Of a stretch of DNA of 41,435 bases, positions 1 through 6,744 are shown piece after piece (position 1 is the stretch's first letter; every line of letters starts with the position of its first letter). The translations under genes were made by a program, and so were the position numbers. The DNA is from Phascolarctobacterium_A sp034086985 (GTDB lineage: Bacteria > Bacillota > Negativicutes > Acidaminococcales > Acidaminococcaceae). Below the pieces are notes generated by a model that was given only the letters and a program-made list of their open reading frames with translations, did no database searches and was not told the DNA's origin. The stretch is taken from the NCBI GenBank assembly GCA_034086985.1, contig JAXDZG010000005.1:1-41435 (forward strand), given 5' to 3'.

Positions 1-5
1 GGGGA

Positions 6-1670
6 TGCGGACAAATTTTTAGACCTAATTGTCACTTAGATTAATCCTAATTGGGTTCTATATTGGACAGGACTTAATCCTCCTAAAGATAGCTTGATTC
101 GTTTTTCAGCATACCAATGAAGATATTTATCCAGCTGTAGAACAAACTCTTTAATTGAAACTCCTATCCAAGATACTCCATAAAACATTTCGTTCTTTAA
201 CCTGCCAAAGAATCCTTCACAGGCAGCATTGTCAGGTGAGCAGCCCTTCTTTGACATAGATCTTATTAGGCCTGCTTCATCCATTCTTTGTATCCATCCT
301 GGCCATCGATAATGGCATCCTCTGTCAGTATGTACTATTGGATATTCTCCAGGCTTTAATTGGGCTATACCGTCATCAAGCATTGTATTGACTAGCTCTG
401 CACAAGGAGATGTTCCAATTGTCCAAGTTATTGGCATTCCGTCAAAGCAATCTATAATTGGTGATAGGTAAACCTTCCCCGCTGGAATATTAAACTCTGT
501 GATGTCTGTAAGCCATTTTTCATTAGGCTTGTCTGCATGAAAATCCCTGTTAATTACATTTTCCACTTCTGGAGAAATTTCTCCCTTGTAAGAATTATAT
601 TTGCGTGTTTTAGGAGTATTTACAAATAGGTTCTCTTCCGCCATTATTCTTCTAATGACTTTTTCTGAAACTCTTTTATAAGATTTTGCTACAGCTGAAT
701 GTAGTCTCCTATAGCCATAGCTATTATTAGATTCCTTAAATATGATTCTAATTTGTTTTCTCAAATCCTTATATTTATCATATTCTAGCCTTGTTCTTTG
801 GTAACAATAACTGCTCTTAGCCATATTCAAAACTGCTAAAAGCTCCTTCAAAGGATAGCAGTCCCTAAGGGCATTAATCAATATGGCTTTCTCTCTGTTT
901 GAGAGCTGTTTTAAATCAATGCCCTGATCTTTTTTTATTATTTCTGTCGCTTTAGTTAGAACATCTTTTTCAAGCTGTAGGTTATAAATCTCTTTCTTTA
1001 ACAATTCAGCTTGTTCCTTAAGTATTCTAACCTCTTCTTTGAGATTGGAATCTTTATCCAGATGCACAATGGTATTATTTTTGTTTGAACTACTTTTCTT
1101 ATCTTTGGCCATCTTCTTTTTTCTACCAAGAAGTTTATTTTTCCATGAATATACAGTCTCTTTACTAATATTTAGCTCTTCAGCTATCTGGCTAACTGTT
1201 TTTTCTCCAGAAGTATACTCAAGAACAGCTTGGCATTTTTGCTCCTGAGAACATCTTACCATATGGTCATTCCTCTTGCAAAACCATTTTCTGTTTTGAC
1301 CAGGAGCTAATTCATTAAGCCATTCACAAAGACAAGTTGTTCCAGGATATCCTAAAGCATTAATCGTTTTCTTTAGGCTTTTGCCATGAGTGAGATAATA
1401 GTCTACGGCTATACGTTTTTGTTCTCCGGTATATTTTGATCTGCCTCTTTTTAGCTTTTCAGGAAAACAATCACCATTTGCCTTATATGCTTTATACCAT
1501 CGGTATAATACAGAACGATGGGAAGGGTAGCCTATCTGTGTTATTACCGCACCTGGGCTAAAGTCATACTGTATAAAAAGCTCAATCGCCTTTAGTTTTT
1601 CTTCGTTGGTGAAGATTCTCAACTTGGTCAACCTCCTAATCAATCGATTAGGTCCAAGTTTTTGTCCTCA
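6..1670 (-). mobile_element. IS3-family insertion sequence, apparently complete
   Basis: The element is bounded by imperfect terminal inverted repeats: bases 6-30 and the reverse complement of 1646-1670 match at 19 of 25 positions, and both begin with TG, as is usual for IS3-family ends. It encloses a single transposase gene on the minus strand that nearly fills it. Only five bases lie to the left of the element, and those do not match the right flank, so no target-site duplication can be shown. The exact termini could be a few bases further out, because G-runs flank both ends. Confidence 0.8.
36..1622 (-). CDS. IS3-family transposase, OrfA and OrfB in one reading frame
   Basis: This is a DDE transposase that would cut and join the IS3-family ends around it. 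The N-terminal part carries two helix-turn-helix segments, one ending near LPGW-like repeats typical of OrfA and one around SQIAEELNISKETVYSWKNK. A charged coiled-coil stretch follows, then the OrfB part with HTH_21 and the rve integrase core. The catalytic acidic residues are visible in TDITEF, HTDRG and CEGFFGRLKNE. No frameshift separates OrfA from OrfB, unlike many IS3 members. The frame opens at 1643, but an AGGAGG lies inside that extension, nine bases before a TTG at 1622, so TTG 1622 is the likelier start (528 codons). Function is confident from the motifs; activity is not known. Confidence 0.85.
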   Translation of the reverse strand: MRIFTNEEKLKAIELFIQYDFSPGAVITQIGYPSHRSVLYRWYKAYKANGDCFPEKLKRGRSKYTGEQKRIAVDYYLTHGKSLKKTINALGYPGTTCLCEWLNELAPGQNRKWFCKRNDHMVRCSQEQKCQAVLEYTSGEKTVSQIAEELNISKETVYSWKNKLLGRKKKMAKDKKSSSNKNNTIVHLDKDSNLKEEVRILKEQAELLKKEIYNLQLEKDVLTKATEIIKKDQGIDLKQLSNREKAILINALRDCYPLKELLAVLNMAKSSYCYQRTRLEYDKYKDLRKQIRIIFKESNNSYGYRRLHSAVAKSYKRVSEKVIRRIMAEENLFVNTPKTRKYNSYKGEISPEVENVINRDFHADKPNEKWLTDITEFNIPAGKVYLSPIIDCFDGMPITWTIGTSPCAELVNTMLDDGIAQLKPGEYPIVHTDRGCHYRWPGWIQRMDEAGLIRSMSKKGCSPDNAACEGFFGRLKNEMFYGVSWIGVSIKEFVLQLDKYLHWYAEKRIKLSLGGLSPVQYRTQLGLI

Positions 1671-1696
1671 CCCCCTAGCGGTACTAAACAGCCATA

Positions 1697-1939
1697 TTAT
1701 CCACACATATTAAAAGATTTAGCAACAAGGTATCTAATAAGGTTGTCACCGTAGTGTGCCGTTGATTGAAGACCAATGATGAGCTCATCCTTGGAACATG
1801 CTTCCAGTTTAGAGATGAGCAGTTGGAAGCCATCAAGGTCATTCAAGAATTTAAACGGCTCAATGAGTATCTCGCTATCAGAAGAGGGGGCAGAAGCAAA
1901 ATGGTTTAGCTTGGCAATATATATGCCGACATAAATCAT
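1697..1939 (-). pseudogene. IS110-family transposase remnant (N-terminal 80 codons)
   Basis: The product begins MIYVGIYIAKLNHFAS and matches the start of IS110-family (DEDD, RuvC-like) transposases. The family normally has VGIDIAK, and the Asp is the first catalytic acid. Here the codon reads Tyr (TAT), so the active site is lost. The frame stops after 80 residues, where family members run to roughly 300-400, and the C-terminal Tnp_IS110 domain is absent. A good Shine-Dalgarno (GGGAGG) sits nine bases before the ATG. The break lies only about 25 bases from the IS3 end, so later insertion or deletion probably removed the rest. It is best read as a dead fragment. Confidence 0.8.
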
Positions 1940-2150
1940 GATGACAAACCTCCCTTACACAGTCTAATACTGTGATATCTACCAAAGATTATCATTGTAG
2001 ACTTGATTGAAATAAGAACTCAGGATAAAAACTCCGGTACATCTAGATAATAAACAATTCAGATAAAGGTAGAGGCAAGACACTTCTATAAAGTAGTCAA
2101 GGCTACATGATAACATAAATTGTCCACGGTATCTGAATGTATAGAACCAC
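1940..2150 (-). other. Non-coding leader of the IS110 remnant; possible relic of a bridge RNA
   Basis: This gap precedes the IS110 fragment on its own strand and has no convincing ORF. In IS110 elements the non-coding end upstream of the transposase can encode the structured bridge (seek) RNA that selects target DNA. Small hairpins can be drawn, for example CACAGT-ATTAG-ACTGTG at 1958-1974 (read on the minus strand) just upstream of the ribosome binding site. The left boundary of the old element could not be located. The RNA assignment is inference from the family, not from a recognised sequence. Confidence 0.25.
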
Positions 2151-2212
2151 AATATTAAAAGAAAGGAAAGTATGTGTTTGGGCTTCTAAAAATAGCATAC
2201 AAGGTATATAGT

Positions 2213-3343
2213 ATGAGTACTCTTTCAGTGGAAGAGAAAATTGCTGATTTGCAAAGACAGATAACTGATGAAAGGCAACACATAGCTGCCGATAGGATGG
2301 ATGTTTCTTTTGGTGAGCTGGTAAATATGTACGAGCACAACGAATTAGTTATACATCCAGAGTATCAGCGTTTTTTTCGTTGGACTAACTCACAAAAGAC
2401 TGCACTTATAGAATCTATTTTACTTGGTATACCTATTCCACCTATATTTGTTGCAGAAGATGAAGATGGTGTATGGGAAATTGTTGATGGATTGCAGAGA
2501 GTATCAACTATAGTTAGCTTTTTTGGAAAGTTAAAAGCTGATGTGCTAACTGGAGAAATAAATCAAGATTCAGAAGATGATGAGGAATACTCTATTTCTA
2601 ATAAAAATAAATGGACCCTTGAAAGCGGTGACTTATTAAGAAGCCTAGAAGGGTTTGATGTAGATAGTCTACCTCAGAAATATGTTCTCAATTTAAAACG
2701 ATCTGTATGTCGAGTTGAAATATTACGTGGGCAGAGCCGGGTTACGTTAAAGTATGAATTGTTCAGAAGACTAAATTCAAATGGCACTAAATTAACTGCT
2801 CAAGAAATACGAAATGCAATTTACAGAGGGATAGATGATAATTTAAATAAACTAATTGAAAGATTAAGCCAAAATTGCTATTTTGGCAGCCTTACGAAAC
2901 TTACAAAACAAAAGAAAAAGGAGCTTTATGATCAAGAACTAATACTTAGATTTTTAGCATTCTACGATAAGGATACAGTAATAAACAGTAATACCGCAAT
3001 GATACTTGATGAATTTATGGAGCGGTCTGTTAAAAAAGCTGATTTTAATACTGACCATTACGAGATAATTTTTAATAGAACTATTAGTTTATTGCATTCT
3101 CTTGATGATGAAGGTGTGTTTAAAAACAAGAATAATCTATTTGTACCTGCATATTATGATGCCATTATGATAGGTTTAGCCAAAAATATTGATAGGTATG
3201 AAAATAATAGAGATGTATTGCGTGCTAAGATAGATGAATTGAAAGGGTCTGAACAGTTTAAACAACAAATGGGCTCTGCATCAAATAGTAGAAGCAGAAT
3301 TGCTAAACGACTAGATGTAGCTCTGAGCATTTTTAGTAACTAA
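2213..3343 (+). CDS. DUF262 domain protein (GmrSD N-terminal-like), stand-alone
   Basis: The protein carries the DUF262 fold (ParB/Srx-like, as in the GmrS half of type IV restriction enzymes). Visible motifs are YQRFFRW at residues 51-57, LLGIPIPPIF at 70-79, VDGLQRVSTI at 91-100 (the family's DGQQR box, with Leu for the middle Gln) and FRRLNSNGTKLTAQEIRNA at about 184-202. In GmrSD-type proteins DUF262 is thought to bind and hydrolyse nucleotide. No C-terminal DUF1524 HNH nuclease is present in the 376 residues, so any nuclease must come from elsewhere, plausibly the HEPN partner seven bases downstream. A GTG at 2174 would add 13 residues, but AAGG eight bases before the ATG at 2213 favours the shorter form. 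Codon use is AT-rich, unlike the core genes, which suggests transfer. Confidence 0.8.
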   Translation: MSTLSVEEKIADLQRQITDERQHIAADRMDVSFGELVNMYEHNELVIHPEYQRFFRWTNSQKTALIESILLGIPIPPIFVAEDEDGVWEIVDGLQRVSTIVSFFGKLKADVLTGEINQDSEDDEEYSISNKNKWTLESGDLLRSLEGFDVDSLPQKYVLNLKRSVCRVEILRGQSRVTLKYELFRRLNSNGTKLTAQEIRNAIYRGIDDNLNKLIERLSQNCYFGSLTKLTKQKKKELYDQELILRFLAFYDKDTVINSNTAMILDEFMERSVKKADFNTDHYEIIFNRTISLLHSLDDEGVFKNKNNLFVPAYYDAIMIGLAKNIDRYENNRDVLRAKIDELKGSEQFKQQMGSASNSRSRIAKRLDVALSIFSN

Positions 3344-3350
3344 CTAGGTG

Positions 3351-4043
3351 ATGCATGTGGATCAATTCTCATCTGAACATTTAACCATTATTGATGAATA
3401 CTGTCATACCATGGTGCAGATTGAACGGGCTATCTTTATAAATATACTATCCTTTACCAAATTACAGAAAGAATTATTACATACCCAGTCAATTGCAATG
3501 CTATATTCTATATGGGAAGGTTTCGTAATAAGGTCATTTCAATTGTACATTAAGCACATTAATAATCAAGTAATACCATATAATATGTTGATAGACTCTT
3601 TATTTGTTCATGAAATGGAAACAAAGTTTAAACAGTTTAATGATTATCCTGGAAAGCTGAAGCATAAAACGAAGTTTTTTTATGAATTGTATGAGCATTG
3701 TCAGCGCAAAGATTTAGAGTTGACTCAGATAGTTGAAACTGAGAATAATGTAGGATTTGAAGTTTTAAATAAACTTTTGAAATTATATGGTCTTGAAGAG
3801 TTCCCTGCTTGCTGGATGGCTTACAAACATCCCAATCCTAGTTTGCAGAATATGTTGTCAAATTTATTACGACATAGGAATGCTATTGCTCATGGAGGAG
3901 ATATCTCTAGTGAAGAGATTGTAACACAGGAGGTTTATAATAGGTATAGAACATTACTAAGAGAGCTCATGTATGGAATGCATGAAAGATTTCTTAAAGG
4001 AATAATAATGCAAAGTTATATGAAGCATAACGATACACATTAG
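3351..4043 (+). CDS. HEPN-domain protein (MAE_28990/MAE_18760-like), putative RNase partner of DUF262
   Basis: This is a 230-residue, mainly alpha-helical protein. Near its C-terminal third it carries RNAIAHGG, giving the R-x4-H motif (about R176 to H181) that HEPN ribonucleases use for RNA cleavage. An earlier helix reads YSIWEGFVIRSFQLYI, which fits the MAE_28990/MAE_18760 group of HEPN proteins. It starts seven bases after the DUF262 stop, so the two are almost certainly co-transcribed and probably translationally coupled. The start is uncertain: GTG 3348, ATG 3351 and GTG 3357 are all in frame, and AGGTG at 3346-3350 would suit 3357 best. HEPN proteins commonly act as toxins or abortive-infection effectors; that role here is inference. 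The family call is from memory of the motif pattern, without a search. Confidence 0.65.
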   Translation: MHVDQFSSEHLTIIDEYCHTMVQIERAIFINILSFTKLQKELLHTQSIAMLYSIWEGFVIRSFQLYIKHINNQVIPYNMLIDSLFVHEMETKFKQFNDYPGKLKHKTKFFYELYEHCQRKDLELTQIVETENNVGFEVLNKLLKLYGLEEFPACWMAYKHPNPSLQNMLSNLLRHRNAIAHGGDISSEEIVTQEVYNRYRTLLRELMYGMHERFLKGIIMQSYMKHNDTH

Positions 4044-4109
4044 AATCAAAAAGACATATGTAGACCATTTATGAAAATACAAGCCCCAGATAGCTAAAAA
4101 ATTTTTCGA

Positions 4110-4128
4110 GACTGTGAGAAAAACTCTC
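4110..4128 (+). other. Short hairpin between the HEPN gene and the IS256 remnant
   Basis: TGTGAG and CTCACA are separated by a seven-base A-rich loop within the roughly 100-base gap after the HEPN stop. There is no T-run, so it is not a clear terminator. It lies close to the breakpoint of the IS256 remnant. The gap otherwise shows nothing recognisable. Confidence 0.3.
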
Positions 4129-4142
4129 ACACCCTCGTTATA

Positions 4143-4958
4143 ATGCACTGTTTGAATATCATCAACCAAAAATGCTTTGCACAGATTGAGGAATGGCGTT
4201 CTAGAAAGCTAACTGAAAGATATCCCTATGTCTTTGTAGATGGTATTTTTCTCAAGCGTTGCTGGGGCGGCTCCTTCGAAAATGCCTCAGTGCTCGTAGC
4301 TATCGGCGTTACTGAAGATGGCTACCGTGAGGTTATCGGTACTGCAGAAGGCCTTAAAGAGGATACCGCCAGCTGGAAGAGCTTCTTTGTCTGGCTTAAA
4401 AGCCGTGGTCTTGAAGATGTAAAGCTTATTATTGGAGATAAAAATCTAGACATGGTTGAAAGCATAGGAGAAGTATTTCCTGAAGCCAAATACCAACGTT
4501 GTACAGTTCACATGTATAGAAATATTTTATCTGTTGTTCTTCGCAAAAAGTGCAAAGAGGTAGCTAAAATGCTTAAGGCTATCTATGCACAGGAGAACAA
4601 GGAAACAGCCAAAGAAAAGGCAAAGCTGGTTATTGAAAAGCTGCAAGAGATGGAGCTTTCGAAGGCTGCTGAGAAGCTTGAAGCCGGTCTAGAAGAGACA
4701 CTGACGTATATGGATTTCCCATCTGAGCACTGGCTTAGGATTAGAATCAATAACGTAATAGAAATGGTAAACAGGGAAATTAAGCGTAGAACCAGAGTTA
4801 TTGGAACTTTCCCTGATGGGCAGTCTGCTTCGATGCTTGTATTCGCCAGATTGAGGCATATAGCCAGCAATAGTTGGGGCACCGAGAGATATTTAAACAT
4901 GAAACACTTGGCTGATCTTATGACTGATGAAACATACCTAAAAGAAAAAATCTCATAA
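4143..4958 (+). pseudogene. IS256-family (mutator-type) transposase, N-terminally truncated
   Basis: The 271 residues match the C-terminal two thirds of Transposase_mut proteins, which are normally about 390-410 residues. Homology appears to begin at about INQKCFAQIEEW; the preceding residues are unlike the family and no upstream frame supplies the missing DNA-binding half. The catalytic acids are still visible: Asp in FVDGIFLKR, Asp in IIGDKNLDMV, and Glu in NNVIEMVNREIKRR, followed by the conserved RVIGTFPDGQSA. The element has therefore lost its 5' part rather than its active site. It is unlikely to transpose itself. It marks the right edge of the accessory block. Confidence 0.85.
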
Positions 4959-5066
4959 TAATGACTTAATACGCAAAGGTAGTTCTAGCAAGATAGTAGC
5001 CACAGCGGTGATGTGCACTGTCCGTCAAGGCTACTTTGGTTGCTATGCCTATTGGACAAGAAAAAA

Positions 5067-5090
5067 TTTGCGCAAAACTATTGACAGTAC
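5067..5090 (+). repeat. Probable right terminal repeat of the truncated IS256 element
   Basis: The bases TTTGCGCAAAACTATTGACA and the few that follow resemble the common IS256-family end (TTTnCACAAn, then TTGACA and C-rich bases) and lie about 110 bases after the transposase stop, the usual distance. The matching left copy is not found upstream of 4143, which agrees with loss of the 5' part. Between 4959 and 5066 there is also a GTAGCC/GGCTAC inverted pair (about 4996-5034) that could be part of the element end. Confidence 0.5.
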
Positions 5091-5111
5091 CGATGGCTTT
5101 TGTTACGTTCT

Positions 5112-5184
5112 AAATACAGGTTTGTTCTTTTTGCCACAATATAATTCGAATTGGATTAATTTGTAAATCTCCTCACTTTTTAGT
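5112..5184 (+). other. Note: coordinates reversed on purpose are not meaningful; see promoter entry that follows
   Basis: This line carries no annotation of its own and should be ignored. The promoter upstream of the N-acetyltransferase gene is the next entry. Confidence 0.
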
Positions 5185-5212
5185 TGTGCTCCCGGAAGAA
5201 TAGTGGTAATAT
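5184..5212 (+). promoter_or_regulatory. Candidate sigma-A promoter upstream of the N-acetyltransferase gene
   Basis: TTGTGC (5184-5189) is followed after 17 bases by TAATAT (5207-5212). The predicted start would leave a 5' untranslated region of about 60 bases. The gene-free stretch 4959-5276 otherwise contains only the IS256 end and AT-rich sequence with nothing recognised. Confidence 0.5.
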
Positions 5213-5276
5213 ATATAAAAATACTTTGCAAGTTTATTCACTGCTTTGTATGTCTTGCTATAAGGGAGTCTTTGTT

Positions 5277-5762
5277 ATGATTACGTTTCGTCCTGCCAAA
5301 TTTAGCGATGTGGAGAATATTCACAAGCTACTGAATGATTATGCTAAGGAGGGCTTAATGCTGCCCCGTGCCCGCAACGCCATCTATGAAAATTTGCGGG
5401 ATTATATTATTGCCGTGGAGGGCAATCACCTGCTAGGCTGTGGCGCACTGCATTTTGTGTGGGACAGGCTAGCGGAAATTCGCAGTCTGGCGGTGGCGCC
5501 GGAGCTCAAGTGTACCGGTATCGGTCGACAGCTAGTGCAACACTTGGAAAAGGAGGGCATTGAGCGTGGGGTGACTATGTTCTTTACTCTGACCTATCAG
5601 CCGGGCTTTTTCGCTAAATGCGATTATATTGAGACGGCCAAGGACAAGCTGCCGCAAAAGGTCTGGAAGGAATGCGTGTATTGCCCGCAGTATCCGTACT
5701 GCAACGAGATAGCCTTTGTGAAGACCACGGTGGACTACGAGCCCAGTCACGTGAAGTTCTAA
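5277..5762 (+). CDS. N-acetyltransferase, short ArgA-like (GNAT)
   Basis: This single-domain GNAT enzyme of 161 residues resembles the short amino-acid N-acetyltransferases that make N-acetylglutamate at the head of arginine synthesis. The pattern is characteristic: RPAKFSDVENIHKLL at the start, LPRARNAIYENLRDYIIA, AEIRSLAVAPEL, the acetyl-CoA loop TGIGRQLV, FTLTYQPGFF, and a C-terminal VWKECVYCPQYPYCNEIA with three cysteines. The loop residue normally Arg or Gln is Lys here. The open frame extends back to 5184, but AAGGGAG at 5262-5268 sits eight bases before ATG 5277, which is taken as the start. It is monocistronic, with a promoter before and a terminator after. The substrate is inferred from family resemblance. 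Confidence 0.75.
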   Translation: MITFRPAKFSDVENIHKLLNDYAKEGLMLPRARNAIYENLRDYIIAVEGNHLLGCGALHFVWDRLAEIRSLAVAPELKCTGIGRQLVQHLEKEGIERGVTMFFTLTYQPGFFAKCDYIETAKDKLPQKVWKECVYCPQYPYCNEIAFVKTTVDYEPSHVKF

Positions 5763-5777
5763 GAATGCATAAAAATA

Positions 5778-5809
5778 AGCTCCCTACTTATTCAGTAGGG
5801 AGCTGTTTT
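5778..5809 (+). terminator. Intrinsic terminator of the N-acetyltransferase gene
   Basis: AGCTCCCTAC and GTAGGGAGCT form a perfect 10-bp stem around a seven-base loop (5778-5804), followed by GTTTTG. It begins 16 bases after the stop codon. Confidence 0.85.
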
Positions 5810-5820
5810 GCTTCTAAACC

Positions 5821-5863
5821 CCTCCGCCTCGCAAGCTCGGCACCTCCCCTTTAAAGGGGAGGC
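5821..5863 (+). repeat. Dispersed intergenic palindromic repeat, copy 1
   Basis: The unit begins CCTCCGCCTCGCAAGCTCGG and ends in a perfect 20-base palindrome (5843-5862, CCTCCCCTTT and its complement). The same unit recurs at 8214-8256 with a slightly different palindrome centre. No T-run follows, so it is not a plain terminator. Confidence 0.8.
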
Positions 5864-5869
5864 AAGGTT

Positions 5870-5935
5870 AGCGTTCACTTCTCGCGAAGAGTGAGGCGGG
5901 GTCAATGCTCACTTCTTGCGAAGAGGTAGGCAGTT
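5870..5935 (+). repeat. Two near-identical tandem units with small hairpins
   Basis: The stretch holds two copies of a TTCACTTCTCGCGAAGAG-like / CTCACTTCTTGCGAAGAG unit, each with a CTTC-(TCGC/TTGC)-GAAG mini-hairpin and each followed by a GGC within a few bases. They sit directly after dispersed repeat copy 1 and may be an extension of that element. No coding sense is seen. Confidence 0.55.
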
Positions 5936-5949
5936 ACTAAGGCGTGTTT

Positions 5950-6567
5950 TTACTTCTCATTGGCGTGCTGCCACAGGTACCACACTACTAGGGAGCGCCA
6001 GGGGCGCCAAGGCTCGGTGACCTTATTGATCATGCCGCGCTTGGGCAGCTCATATAAATTAAGCAGCTGCTGTAGCTCCTTCTTAAAAATATAATCCGCT
6101 GAGGGAACTACGTCCGGCCGACACAGACCCAAGAGCAAAAACATTTCAATCGTCCATTGACCTAAGCCGCGCACTGTGAGCAGCTGTTTCGTGATCTGGC
6201 TGTCGGTCATGTCCGCAAATTTGCCCATATCAATTTTGCCATCAGCCACGGCCTGGGCAAAGCCATATAGATAATCAATCTTCTGCTGCTTCAGACCTAT
6301 GGCCAGATAATCATCTGTGGAAAGTCGAAGAATTGCCTCCGGGGTAATGGGCTTACCGGTGAGGGTAGTGAGCTTGGCTAGGAGATTCTGGCTCACCTCC
6401 GGGGGCAGCTGTTGGGAGATAATCCCTGTGAGTAGTATGCCAAAATATTCTGCTTGGGGCTTAGCCACAAGGGGGCAGGGAGAATATTTTGTAACTAGTG
6501 GGGCGAGCTCGGGCGCATTTTCGCGCAGATATTTGTCACCAAGGGACCAATCTGGGGTTTGGCACAT
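5950..6567 (-). CDS. DNA-3-methyladenine glycosylase II-like (HhH-GPD, AlkA family)
   Basis: The product is predicted to excise alkylated purines from DNA, starting base-excision repair. It contains the HhH-GPD core: the hairpin LLTVRGLGQWTIEMFLL followed by PSADYIFKKE, in which the Asp aligns with the catalytic Asp of AlkA (PDDYLI in E. coli). At 205 residues it lacks the N-terminal TBP-like domain of E. coli AlkA and matches the shorter single-domain form. ATG 6567 is chosen because AAAGGAGG ends six bases upstream; the ATG at 6573 would abut that Shine-Dalgarno. The gene is divergent from gltX across a 180-base gap. Confidence 0.8.
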   Translation of the reverse strand: MCQTPDWSLGDKYLRENAPELAPLVTKYSPCPLVAKPQAEYFGILLTGIISQQLPPEVSQNLLAKLTTLTGKPITPEAILRLSTDDYLAIGLKQQKIDYLYGFAQAVADGKIDMGKFADMTDSQITKQLLTVRGLGQWTIEMFLLLGLCRPDVVPSADYIFKKELQQLLNLYELPKRGMINKVTEPWRPWRSLVVWYLWQHANEK

Positions 6568-6658
6568 AAGCATCCTCCTTTATCAAAAAAACTAGATTAA
6601 ACCAACAATAGTTTACCACAAATTCACACAAAGTGCGAGGCCAAAAAACACAATATAA

Positions 6659-6687
6659 TTGCACTTTTCAGCGCTAAGAGTTATAAT
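6659..6687 (+). promoter_or_regulatory. gltX promoter
   Basis: TTGCAC (6659-6664), a 17-base spacer and a perfect TATAAT (6682-6687) lie about 57 bases before the gltX start. No T-box hallmarks are evident in the short leader. Confidence 0.75.
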
Positions 6688-6744
6688 TATACTGATATAC
6701 AATTTTCATTTTTCGCTGAGAAAATATTAAAAGGAGACGATACA

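Noticed and set aside
3957..4169. Small minus-strand frame at the HEPN 3' end as an antitoxin
   Set aside because: It overlaps the HEPN end in antisense, has no ribosome site and no known antitoxin features.
5184..5184. An entry in the feature list at this position with reversed coordinates and confidence 0
   Set aside because: It is an empty line with no annotation; the promoter at 5184-5212 is the valid entry.
5184..5276. Thirty-one-residue N-terminal extension of the N-acetyltransferase
   Set aside because: It lacks a ribosome site, overlaps the promoter, and the family starts at MITFRPA.
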